Assembly: GCF_001646785.1 (NCBI RefSeq)
Contig: NZ_LRRH01000014.1
Coordinates: 1 to 40,086, forward strand
Origin: Rhodococcus phenolicus
GTDB lineage: Bacteria; Actinomycetota; Actinomycetes; Mycobacteriales; Mycobacteriaceae
Reading direction: 5' to 3'
Length of the DNA stretch: 40,086 nucleotides
A program made the position numbers and the translations under genes. The notes beneath the pieces were generated by a model. That model did not search any database and had not been told where the DNA came from. It worked only from the letters and a program-made list of their open reading frames with translations. Shown here one piece after another: positions 6,288 through 14,331 of this stretch; within the stretch, counting starts at the first letter, position 1, and every line of letters begins with the position of its first letter.

Positions 6288-9113
6288 TCAGCGGTTCGGG
6301 GCGCGGTTCTGCGCGAGGTAGCGCTCGAGGAGACTCTTGACCACGGGACCGGATGTCGCCGACCCGAATCCGCCGCCCCGCACCAGCGCCGTCACCACGA
6401 CCTCCGGCGCGTCGAAGGGCGCCACCGCGGAGAACCAGGCGTTGAGGCCCTTGCCGGGTGCCGACGGATCCTCCGCCGTGCCGGTCTTGGCCGCGGCCGG
6501 CACCGGGAGACTCGCGAGCTGACCGGCGGTACCGGCCGCGGCGGATGCCCGCATCCCCGCCCGCACGGGACCGAGCTCATCGGCGAAGGACAGCCGCCGA
6601 GGCTCCGCGGTGGGAATGGGCACGGCGTCCGCCGGTCCGTATGCCGCCGCGAGCTGCGGTGTCACCATCGCCCCGGAGGCGATGCCCGACGTCCAGCGCG
6701 CCACCTGCATCGGGGTCGCGGTGACGGTGCCCTGACCGATCCCCATCAGCAGCGTCGACCCCGGATACCAGGTTCCGCCGATGCTTCCGACGTTCTCCGG
6801 GGTGCCGAGGAAGCCCTCGGACTCACTCGGCAGATCGATTCCCGATCGCGCACCCGCCCCCAGTTCGGTGGCCGTCGTCGCCATGCGTTCGGGGCCGAGG
6901 ATGTCGGCGAGTTGATAGAAGTAGACGTTGTCCGACCACTGGATCGCCCCGAGCAGATTGTTCCCACCCATCGGCTGCCAGTTCGCGAACGTGTGCCCGC
7001 CGTAGGTGTAGGCCGCGCCGCCCGCGAGCACGGTGTCCGGCGACAACACGTGGGTCGCCGCGTTCGCCGAGGCGACCACGATCTTGAAGGTCGAGCCCGG
7101 CGGCACGGCCGTCTGGACGGCATGATTGAGCATCCGGCCCGGTCCGGTTCCTTCGGTCTGCGCAGCTATCGCGGCCAGGTCAGCCGGGGGGCCGTAGACG
7201 TTGTTGTCGTAGCCGGGGACGCTGGCCAGCGCCAGCACCGCCCCGGTGCGGGCGTCCATTACGACGGCCGCGCCGAGGTCCCCGCCGCTGCTGCGCACCG
7301 CCTGCGTCAGCGCGTCGGTCGCGGCCTGCTGGAGCCCGAGATCGAGGTGCAGCCGTAGATCGTGGCCACGCACCGGATCCACCCGCTCCCCTGTGCCGAC
7401 CGGACGCCCGGACGGATCGACGTACACGCACTGTCTGCCGTCGGTGCCGCGGAGCAGCGCGTCGTACTGCTTCTCCAGTCCCGCCTTGCCCACCCGTGAG
7501 CCGAGCGCGAGGTTCGGCCAGAACTGCATGTCCTGCTCGTCCGCGATTCCGACGTACCCGAGGATCGATGCCAGCACCGCCCCCTGCGGGTACTGCCTGC
7601 GCCCAGTCGGGTAGACGAGCACCCAGGGAAGGTGGGCGTCCACGATCTGCCGGGCCTGCTCGGGGCCGACCCGTCCGAGCACGACCTGCAACTCGCCGTC
7701 GCCGCTCCGGAGTTCCTCGTCGAGTTGGTCCGGGGTGATGCCGAGCAGCGCAGCGAGTTGGTCGCGCGCCGCCGAATCTCCCTCGGCGAACATCCGCGCC
7801 ACCACCGCGACGGTGTACTCGGCGACGTTGACCGCGACCGGAACGCCGCCACGGTCGAGGATGTGACCGCGCTCGGCGGGGAGCCGGATGCAGCGCAGCA
7901 TCTGCGTGTCGCTCGTCGCGCGCAACTCCGTGCCCTGAGCGGTCTGCAGCTGCCAGGCGAACACCGACATCGCGACGAGCGATGCCGTCACCGTGACCGC
8001 ACCCGCCGACACTCCTCGCGGCAGCCGTCGCCGACGCGGTTCGGTGGCCCACAGCTGTCGCGTCACACCGTCGCGGCGCACCGCGAGCACCAACCCGATG
8101 GACACGAATCCGACGATCGAGGCGGTGCCGCCGTAACTGAACAGGGGAATCGGCATGCCGGTGTGCGGCAGCAGCGACAGACTCTGCGCGATCGAGACCG
8201 CGGTGTGAATGCCGAAGAGTCCACCGATGCCCGCCGCGACGAGCGCCGCCTCCCGGGTCCGTGCCGTTCGGGCGGCGAGCACGGCGCGCCACACGATGAC
8301 CACGACCGCCACCACGACGGCCAGGCCCGCGATCAGACCCCACCCGTACACCAGGCTCGCGAAGGCCAGGTCGTGCTCCGATTCGGGCAGGTACTCGGCC
8401 CTCAGGTTGTAGTCCGGTTCGCGCCCGAGACCCCACCATCCCGCGCTCCCGATCGCGATGTCCGCCTGCCACGCCGCCCAACCCGAGCCTTGCGGGTCGG
8501 CGTCGCTCGACAGGAACACGTGGATCCGCTCGAGCTGGTACGGGCGCAGAAACAGCACGGCCAGCGGGAGCGAGGCGATGCCGATCACGAACAGCGGGGC
8601 CAGGGACAGCAGCGGCACCCGGGCCAGGATCAGCATGAGCAGCACGGTGGCGACGAGAACCACGGCGGTCGACAGGTCGGGCTGCAGCGCGACCAGCGCG
8701 ACCGGCACGGACGCAACCGCCAGGACCGCGACGAACCGGCGGAGGGTGTACCCGCCGGCCAGTATCGCGGCGGGGACCAGGACAAGGGCGAGCTTGGCGA
8801 TTTCGGAGGGCTGGAGGGTGAACACGCCGAGGTCCAGCCAGCGCTGAGCGCCCTTGGTCGCGATCCCGACCAACGGCACCGCTGCGAGCAGGACGACCGA
8901 GACGGTGAACAACACCCAGCCGAACCGGCCGAGGGCAGCGACCCGCATGCGCGATGTCGCCCACATCGCACCGAGCCCCACGACGGCGAGGATCGCATGA
9001 CGCACCGCGAGCGACGTCATGCCCGTCGACAGCATGTTGAGCATGCCGAGAACCACGAGGACGATCGCGGCCGTGACGAGCCAGGGGTCGGACCTTCGCC
9101 TATCCGCCCGCAT
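6288..9113 (-). CDS. RodA/FtsW-family glycosyltransferase fused to a class B penicillin-binding protein
   Basis: A 941-residue fusion of the two halves of an elongasome-type peptidoglycan synthase. Residues 1-350 are a multi-pass SEDS domain with conserved features KGAQRWLDLG (87-96), QPSE (101-104), the loop ESEHDLAFA (244-252, with the likely catalytic Asp 248) and the PIPLFSYGGT motif (321-330). A single helix (about 366-387) leads to the extracellular PBP part: dimerisation domain from about 410, then the transpeptidase with STFK (674-677), SDN (727-729) and KTGT (876-879). All catalytic motifs are intact. SEDS proteins polymerise lipid II and class B PBPs cross-link it. The ATG at 9111-9113 lies 14 bases inside the upstream gene, indicating translational coupling. 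A fused RodA-PBP is known in some bacteria but uncommon. Confidence 0.92.
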   Translation of the reverse strand: MRADRRRSDPWLVTAAIVLVVLGMLNMLSTGMTSLAVRHAILAVVGLGAMWATSRMRVAALGRFGWVLFTVSVVLLAAVPLVGIATKGAQRWLDLGVFTLQPSEIAKLALVLVPAAILAGGYTLRRFVAVLAVASVPVALVALQPDLSTAVVLVATVLLMLILARVPLLSLAPLFVIGIASLPLAVLFLRPYQLERIHVFLSSDADPQGSGWAAWQADIAIGSAGWWGLGREPDYNLRAEYLPESEHDLAFASLVYGWGLIAGLAVVVAVVVIVWRAVLAARTARTREAALVAAGIGGLFGIHTAVSIAQSLSLLPHTGMPIPLFSYGGTASIVGFVSIGLVLAVRRDGVTRQLWATEPRRRRLPRGVSAGAVTVTASLVAMSVFAWQLQTAQGTELRATSDTQMLRCIRLPAERGHILDRGGVPVAVNVAEYTVAVVARMFAEGDSAARDQLAALLGITPDQLDEELRSGDGELQVVLGRVGPEQARQIVDAHLPWVLVYPTGRRQYPQGAVLASILGYVGIADEQDMQFWPNLALGSRVGKAGLEKQYDALLRGTDGRQCVYVDPSGRPVGTGERVDPVRGHDLRLHLDLGLQQAATDALTQAVRSSGGDLGAAVVMDARTGAVLALASVPGYDNNVYGPPADLAAIAAQTEGTGPGRMLNHAVQTAVPPGSTFKIVVASANAATHVLSPDTVLAGGAAYTYGGHTFANWQPMGGNNLLGAIQWSDNVYFYQLADILGPERMATTATELGAGARSGIDLPSESEGFLGTPENVGSIGGTWYPGSTLLMGIGQGTVTATPMQVARWTSGIASGAMVTPQLAAAYGPADAVPIPTAEPRRLSFADELGPVRAGMRASAAAGTAGQLASLPVPAAAKTGTAEDPSAPGKGLNAWFSAVAPFDAPEVVVTALVRGGGFGSATSGPVVKSLLERYLAQNRAPNR

Positions 9114-10356
9114 GCGGGTCCCCGGGCGGGCAGGTGGCGTTCTCGGCGGGCACGTACACCGGCTGCGACGCGGCCGCGACGGGAGCGGTGGTGACCGCGG
9201 CGACCGCGAGCGCCGTTCCGGGCTGCAGGGCGACGCTGCCGATGCCGTACGTCTCCCCAGCACCCGGCGGCACCGGCACCGTGACGTCACCCCCGGGCTG
9301 GACCACACCCGTACATCGGTCGTAGACGGTCAGATTCCATGTCACCGCACCGACATTCGCGCCGGGATCGAGGCCGACATCGACCCGCATCGTGCATGTG
9401 CGTCCCGCCTCACAGGCGCCGTTGGCGAAGGTCGCGGTCACCTGCGTGATCGGTCCGGCTCGGCCCGGAAGCGCGGTGTCGACAGGGCCCGGCCCGGTGG
9501 CTCCCGGCGCGACGGGTGGGGGTGCGGCTTCGGGCACCGGCGGTGGTGGCGACACCGGGCTGATCTGATCCTGCATCGACGACTCCACCGGGTCGAGGAG
9601 GGTGTGCCAACCCCGGCTCAGCTGCGCCCACGCGGCGGGAGCCGCCCACGCCGCTCCGGCGAGGATCAGGACCGAGATTAACGCGAGTATCCCTCGACGC
9701 CGCGACAACCGTCTCCTCTTGCGATGCCACACCTTCCCCGCGGGTGGATGCCAGCCGTTCGAGGCGAGAGTGGGTCCGATCGCCGGGAGCGGTCGTTCCG
9801 GCAGGTCCGGCGGATCCGTCTCCCGCTTGTCCGGAAGGGCGCGTCCCTGCACCGCCGAGACGAGCGCGGCGAGCTGGCGCCGCTTCCGCTCCGCCTCGGA
9901 CGGGTCGAATTCGGTTGCGGCAGTGCGGCGAACACGTCTCGCCAGGTCCGCCGGATCCGATGATTCGGCGATCGACTCGTCCACCCGGACGGCAAGTGCC
10001 GCGCCTCGACAATTCGTGGCGATCTGTCGAATCAGACCCGTCACCGCATCCTGCGCCTCGTCCCAGGAGCCTCCGGTCCCGGTGCATTCGATCGTGAGCT
10101 GCCCGGTCCCGGACACCTTCACGGCGTCGCCTCGAAGGCCGGTCGGACAGCGGCCTCGTCGATGCGCCGATTCGAACTGATCGACCACATCGGTGATGAG
10201 CAGCGCAGCCTGCGCAGGTGTCAATGTCGCGACCGCGAGCAGCCTCTCGAGTGCGATACCGCCGCCGGAGTCGTCGTCGATTCGTGCGGCAGGTCCGGAT
10301 CGAGCCTCGACGGGCTCGTGATCCCTCGCGTGGAGTCCCAAGACTGCTTCGATCAT
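9100..10356 (-). CDS. Single-pass membrane protein coupled to the RodA-PBP fusion
   Basis: A 418-residue protein. The cytoplasmic N-terminal part (1-210) has an ALERLLAVATLTPAQAALLI segment and a following VKVSGTGQLTIE stretch. Together these recall the C-lobe start of an actinobacterial Ser/Thr kinase, but there is no HRD or DFG motif, so any kinase relation is to an inactive, shrunken pseudokinase and is speculative. A very basic stretch precedes one transmembrane helix (222-244). Outside the membrane follow a Pro-rich linker and a C-terminal beta-rich domain with several Cys (ANGACEAGRTC, YDRCTG, NATCPPG). ATG 10354-10356 is chosen over TTG 10395, which lacks a ribosome site. The stop overlaps the start of the RodA-PBP gene, suggesting a partner or regulator of that synthase. 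Confidence 0.7.
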   Translation of the reverse strand: MIEAVLGLHARDHEPVEARSGPAARIDDDSGGGIALERLLAVATLTPAQAALLITDVVDQFESAHRRGRCPTGLRGDAVKVSGTGQLTIECTGTGGSWDEAQDAVTGLIRQIATNCRGAALAVRVDESIAESSDPADLARRVRRTAATEFDPSEAERKRRQLAALVSAVQGRALPDKRETDPPDLPERPLPAIGPTLASNGWHPPAGKVWHRKRRRLSRRRGILALISVLILAGAAWAAPAAWAQLSRGWHTLLDPVESSMQDQISPVSPPPPVPEAAPPPVAPGATGPGPVDTALPGRAGPITQVTATFANGACEAGRTCTMRVDVGLDPGANVGAVTWNLTVYDRCTGVVQPGGDVTVPVPPGAGETYGIGSVALQPGTALAVAAVTTAPVAAASQPVYVPAENATCPPGDPHAGG

Positions 10357-10681
10357 CGCGCATCCCGAAAACGCAAGGCCGCCCGCAGGTTTCAATCAGA
10401 CCCGAGCGGGCGGGCGGTGGACGTTCAAGCGCCTTTCTCGTTTGCTCACTGTCACCGAAATCCATTGTGTGTCATTTACCCCCGAGGTGCGGCGGCTTTC
10501 GGCCGAAACCTCGGGGTCTACCGGACGAACTGTGGATTTCGCCTCCGGTGGTCACCGGCGTCGCCACAGCGCGACGACGAACCGAGGCCGCTACCGGCGA
10601 TTGGCTGCGGCCTTCTCGGCCCGCCCGCGGCCGGTCTTGGGCGTCGGTCGCGGCACGGGTCTCGTGGCATCCGCAGACTGC
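10357..10681. other. Non-coding gap between two leftward genes, with a hairpin
   Basis: No convincing gene. The rightward frame open through here reads as arginine-rich antisense and is rejected. The gap holds the strong inverted repeat described at 10,478-10,517 and should carry the promoter of the membrane-protein gene starting at 10,356. Confidence 0.6.
10478..10517 (-). terminator. Strong stem-loop, possible terminator or attenuator
   Basis: CCCCGAGGT (10,480-10,488) is complementary to ACCTCGGGG (10,508-10,516). The loop itself holds the palindrome TTCGGCCGAA (10,499-10,508), which could form an alternative fold. It lies about 160 bases after the stop of the leftward gene ending at 10,682 and about 120 bases before the start at 10,356, where a terminator between two leftward units is expected. 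There is no clear T-run, which is common in high-GC actinobacteria. The role is inferred. Confidence 0.4.
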
Positions 10682-11419
10682 TCAGTTGCCCACCGCGTGC
10701 CCGGCTTCGGGACGTGCTGCGAAATGGCGTCCGGCATCGAACGGCTCGAACCACGCCTGCACCGTCGCGAACAATGCGCGCTGCGGAAGCCAGAAGTCGC
10801 CGAACGCGGCCTGCTCGGCCAACGGACCGTCGGGGCCGAGATCGGATCCGCCGACCACCGCGCGCACGGTGTGCGCTGTCCACAACTGGCGAGGGTTGGC
10901 GCGGAACCACTGACCGTTCGGCACGTGTCCGCCGAGCCGGACCTTGCCGACGCCGAGCATCGGCCCCGCGACACGTCCCATCGCCGACAACACCGCTGGA
11001 CTGTGCCAGAGCGCGTCCGGCATGAGCTTGCCCGCCACGTTCATGACGGTGGTCGCCGGCGACGTGGTCATCCGAAGATCCCATTCGAGTTCACTGCCGG
11101 CCGTGACGTGCAGTTCGGCCGGACCGGTCCACTCGGCGCGGACGTCGGTCTGCTCGGTCCGGCTCAGTGCGTGGCCCAGGAACCGGGGACAGTTCAGTTC
11201 GGGCGGGACGTCGCTGTAGACGGTCCATGCCCCGTCCGGGTCGCGGTGCCACACGGACGTGTAGCCGTCGCCGATGGAGTTGGCGGGGAATCTGCGCAGC
11301 GCGAGGTAGTGGCCGCTCGCGAACGGGGCGCCGATCACCGCGTAGCCGGCGAATCGTTCTCCGGAGACGTGGGGCAGTTCACAGGACCGCTGTGCGGCCG
11401 ACTGCGGAGTGGTGGTCAT
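10682..11419 (-). CDS. Conserved hypothetical protein, family not recognised
   Basis: A 245-residue soluble protein, no signal peptide or membrane helix. It is rich in Trp and Pro and has an alternating strand pattern (for example TSVWHRDPDGAWTVYSDVPP, then WTGPAELHVTAGSELEWDLR). This suggests a beta-barrel, lipocalin- or carotenoid-hydratase-like fold, but I cannot assign a family. The start is ATG 11,417-11,419, with GGAGG 6 bases upstream. It is transcribed divergently from the HD-GYP/LuxR gene across a 111-base shared region, so that regulator may control it; this is inference from position. Confidence 0.72.
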   Translation of the reverse strand: MTTTPQSAAQRSCELPHVSGERFAGYAVIGAPFASGHYLALRRFPANSIGDGYTSVWHRDPDGAWTVYSDVPPELNCPRFLGHALSRTEQTDVRAEWTGPAELHVTAGSELEWDLRMTTSPATTVMNVAGKLMPDALWHSPAVLSAMGRVAGPMLGVGKVRLGGHVPNGQWFRANPRQLWTAHTVRAVVGGSDLGPDGPLAEQAAFGDFWLPQRALFATVQAWFEPFDAGRHFAARPEAGHAVGN

Positions 11420-11530
11420 GATCGTCCTCCCTGTCTGGTGGGTATTTCGAGCGTGCGCCAAGCGCGTCGTGGGGGCATGGGGCCGATGCCTCATCTTCCG
11501 TACCTATCTCTCCCCGGGGACACTGAGACG
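11420..11530. promoter_or_regulatory. Shared divergent promoter region
   Basis: This 111-base gap separates the leftward unknown gene (start 11,419) from the rightward HD-GYP/LuxR gene and must hold the leftward promoter. ATG codons at 11,477 and 11,486 are alternative starts for the rightward gene, so the true gap may be only 57-66 bases. I cannot place -10 or -35 hexamers with confidence. Confidence 0.4.
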
Positions 11531-13078
11531 ATGGCGCCCATCGGTGAGGGTCCGCGACGAGCCGAGTTGGTCGCGGCGTTGTCCCTCGCGATCGACATCG
11601 GTCTCGGTCAGCCGATGGAGCACATGCTCCGGTCGGCGCTGATCGCCACGCGCATCGCGGACCGGATGGGGCTGAGCCCCGAGCAACGGGCCGTCGTGTA
11701 CTACGCGAACCTGGTCGCGTGGATCGGGTGCCATGCCGACTCGCACGAACTGGCGCGCATGTTCGGCGACGACATCGCCTTCCGCGCCGACACCTACTCG
11801 GTCGACATGACCGGACTGCCGTTCCTGCGCCTGCTGCTCAGTCACACCGGGCGTGGTCTCCCCCATGCCGAGCGCAGCGTCCGGGCCGCCGCGTTCCTGT
11901 TCACCGCGCGCCGCCAGATGTCCGAGCTCATCCGGTCCCATTGCGGATCCGCGAGCATCCTCTCCGACCGCATCGGGCTGGACCCCCAGGTCGGATCGAT
12001 GCTGGCTTTCACATTCGAGCGGTGGGACGGCGCAGGGCTGCCCGCCGGTGCTCGTGGCGACGCGATACCAGTCGAGATGCACATCGTGCATCTGGCCGAC
12101 GTCGCCGAGGTGCACCTGCGCACCGGCGGACCTGCGCAGGCGGTCGCCGTGGCACAGGCACGTAGCGGGACTCAGTTCTGTCCGCAGGTGGTACGAACGT
12201 TCGATGCAGCCGTGGACGAGATCACCACGGGCGTGCTCGAGGAGGATGCGTGGTCGGCGGCGCTCGCCCAGGCCCCGGATCGGCATGACGTTCTGAACGG
12301 TCCCGAGTTGGACGAGTTATTGCGCGCGATGGCCGATTTCGTCGATCTCAAATGTCCTTTCCTGCTCGGTCATTCGAGACAGGTGGCCGATCAGGCAGCG
12401 GCCGCGGGCCGGCACCGGGGACTGTCCGGCACGGATGTCGAACTCCTCTACCGCGCCGGGCTGGTCCATGGTCTCGGGCGAATGGGCGTGCCCAATCAGA
12501 TCTGGGAGAAGCCGGGGCCGCTCACCACCGTGGAATGGGAGCGGGTCCGGTTGTATCCATATCTGACGGGCCGGATTCTCAGTCGCGTGGGCGGATTGGA
12601 ATCGGTCGTGGCGCTCGCGCAGACGCATCGGGAACGACTCGACGGCTCCGGCTATCCCAACGGAGTCCGCGGCGCCGACCTGAGCGTCCCAGCGCGGATA
12701 CTCGCAGCCGCCGAGACCTACCAGCGACTCCGCGAACCCCGTCCGCACCGGCAGGCGCTCACCGCCGAGGATGCGGCCGCTCGGATGCGCCACGACGCGG
12801 GAGCCGGACGGTTCGACACGGAAGCGGTCGAGGTCGTGCTGGCCGCGGCCGGGCACCGAACCAAGCGGCGGGCACCCTGGCCGGCCGGGTTAACCGGGCG
12901 CGAGGTGGAGGTGCTGCGACTCGTCGCCCTGGGCCACTCGAACCGGCAGATCGCCGACGAACTGCACATCACCCACAAGACGACGCGCAACCACGTCGAG
13001 CATCTCTACACCAAACTCGGCGTCCACAACCGCACCCAGGCCGGGCTTGCGGCCATCGACCTCGGGTTGACTCGATGA
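11531..13078 (+). CDS. HD-GYP-like domain protein with C-terminal LuxR DNA-binding domain
   Basis: A 515-residue protein counted from ATG 11,531. The N-terminal half opens with ELVAALSLAIDIGLGQPMEH, typical of actinobacterial HD-domain phosphohydrolases, and contains a first degenerate HD-GYP half (FERWDGAGLP, 162-171). The second half, about 270-440, holds LLGHSRQV, VHGLGRMGVPNQIWEKPGPL and HRERLDGSGYP. In the usual H-D metal pair the Asp is replaced by Gly (HG at 313-314), so phosphodiesterase activity is doubtful. Residues about 453-515 are a LuxR/FixJ helix-turn-helix (LTGREVEVLRLVALGHSNRQ). The protein is probably a transcription factor whose HD-GYP part senses a ligand. In-frame ATGs at 11,477 and 11,486 are alternative starts. 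Divergent from the 10,682-11,419 gene. Confidence 0.85.
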   Translation: MAPIGEGPRRAELVAALSLAIDIGLGQPMEHMLRSALIATRIADRMGLSPEQRAVVYYANLVAWIGCHADSHELARMFGDDIAFRADTYSVDMTGLPFLRLLLSHTGRGLPHAERSVRAAAFLFTARRQMSELIRSHCGSASILSDRIGLDPQVGSMLAFTFERWDGAGLPAGARGDAIPVEMHIVHLADVAEVHLRTGGPAQAVAVAQARSGTQFCPQVVRTFDAAVDEITTGVLEEDAWSAALAQAPDRHDVLNGPELDELLRAMADFVDLKCPFLLGHSRQVADQAAAAGRHRGLSGTDVELLYRAGLVHGLGRMGVPNQIWEKPGPLTTVEWERVRLYPYLTGRILSRVGGLESVVALAQTHRERLDGSGYPNGVRGADLSVPARILAAAETYQRLREPRPHRQALTAEDAAARMRHDAGAGRFDTEAVEVVLAAAGHRTKRRAPWPAGLTGREVEVLRLVALGHSNRQIADELHITHKTTRNHVEHLYTKLGVHNRTQAGLAAIDLGLTR

Positions 13079-13301
13079 CGGCACTCGGCCTCGGCTGAGT
13101 TACCCGCGGCCGGTGCGAGACGCCGAGCGATGCGTCCGAGCCTGACATGAGGATTGCGAAGCGCGATGTTGCGGATGCTGCACGCGCGATGATTCGGGCT
13201 GGAGCAGCTTGAACCGCGATGCACGCACCAGCAGGCCCCCAGCCAGACCTATACCTAGGGCCGAACTCTCGGATGCATCAGGTCAAGGAGCCCGCCCAGA
13301 A

Positions 13302-14138
13302 TCAACTGCGGCTATCCATCCACAAACTGCTGATCGAACGAGCCTTCGACGAATCGTGCGGCGCGGAGAATCGCGGTGCATCGAGATCGGTAACCGCGAG
13401 TTCGTCGCGCACTCGGTCGAACTGTTCATGCGTCAAAGCCGTGGCGAAACGCTTCTTCTTGCCCCCGCTCGACGGATGGTCGAGATAGACGAAGATCCAA
13501 CGGTGCCCGTCGTGGTCGAGCTGCGCGAATCTGTTGTTCCCGTCGAGTTCCAACCCGAACAGATCCGAGACCTCACGGACTGCTTGTACACCGATCACCG
13601 CGAAGACCTGGGCTTCAGTGGCAGCCGCCAACACCATCGGCAGATACCTTGATGCACACGTATGACGCGCCTCGACCACACCGATTTCGTTCTGGCTCTT
13701 GCAGTGCACGACTTCGGTGAGCGCATAGTTGACACCAGGGATTGCGTCAGGGATCAGTTCGAAGGCCCGCTGCCTAACCGCCGCCCAGAAACGGACTGCA
13801 CCGGACCATCCGCCTTCGGGTAGCGGACTGTAGATGCCGTCACGGATCTGCCCTGGGCCGCCGTCGAACCGGTCGGTGAAGTACCGAACGGATTCGGCGA
13901 TGTCATCGCCCCAGCGTGGGTAAGCCTCGCGCGGATCGATCGAAGGATTACTGCTGATGAAGACCAAGCGTGCCCGGTCGAGATGACCTGTCCATGGTTC
14001 GGGGACCTGCTGTTCCCGTAGCGGCACATCCTGGACGGCAACGATCTTCGAGCACGGCAGGTCCTCACCGGCCTTGCACCGCGCCAGGAGTTCGCAATGG
14101 ATGATCGATTCCAGAACACGGTTGTCGGCGTTCAACAT
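13302..14138 (-). CDS. Uracil-DNA glycosylase superfamily-like protein
   Basis: A 278-residue protein. The pattern LVFISSNPSIDPRE (about residues 58-71) resembles the first motif of the uracil-DNA glycosylase fold (strand, small residues, N-P), and a central TEVVHCKSQNE segment is typical of a subgroup of uncharacterised UDG-like proteins. The C-terminal part has a Rossmann-like strand (QVFAVIGVQAV) and a conserved HPSSGG, where UDGs have an H-P-S motif. This makes a base-excision or UDG-fold DNA-binding role likely; substrate unknown. The start is ATG 14,136-14,138. It is the first gene of the island, divergent from the HNH gene and convergent with the HD-GYP gene. UDG-fold proteins have been reported in phage defence, which fits the setting. 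Confidence 0.65.
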   Translation of the reverse strand: MLNADNRVLESIIHCELLARCKAGEDLPCSKIVAVQDVPLREQQVPEPWTGHLDRARLVFISSNPSIDPREAYPRWGDDIAESVRYFTDRFDGGPGQIRDGIYSPLPEGGWSGAVRFWAAVRQRAFELIPDAIPGVNYALTEVVHCKSQNEIGVVEARHTCASRYLPMVLAAATEAQVFAVIGVQAVREVSDLFGLELDGNNRFAQLDHDGHRWIFVYLDHPSSGGKKKRFATALTHEQFDRVRDELAVTDLDAPRFSAPHDSSKARSISSLWMDSRS

Positions 14139-14331
14139 GCCCCTTTACGCGAATTGGTCTGACCGCCAGCAGAATAGTCGAACAGGTAACAGCGCTCCAC
14201 TATCGCTCCAACATTCCGCTCGGTGAAGGAGACTCCCGGTGTGCGCATGAGGACCGGACACTGCACAACTTCCAGTTTCGTCCTCACGGGGGGCGAACTA
14301 ATCGACTCGAGTGGGCGGATATTGTGCCGGA

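Noticed and set aside
7180-8964. Second leftward frame of 594 residues inside the RodA-PBP gene
   Set aside because: Arg/Gly-rich shifted frame of the same gene with no recognisable motif.
7632-9194. Long rightward open frame of 520 residues opposite the RodA-PBP gene
   Set aside because: Its composition (very rich in Arg, Gln, His, Asp) is typical of an antisense frame in high-GC DNA, and the opposite strand has all SEDS and PBP motifs.
10442-11476. Rightward extension of the HD-GYP/LuxR frame to 878 residues
   Set aside because: It runs antisense through the gene at 10,682-11,419, is low in complexity and rich in Arg, and resembles no HD-GYP N-terminus.
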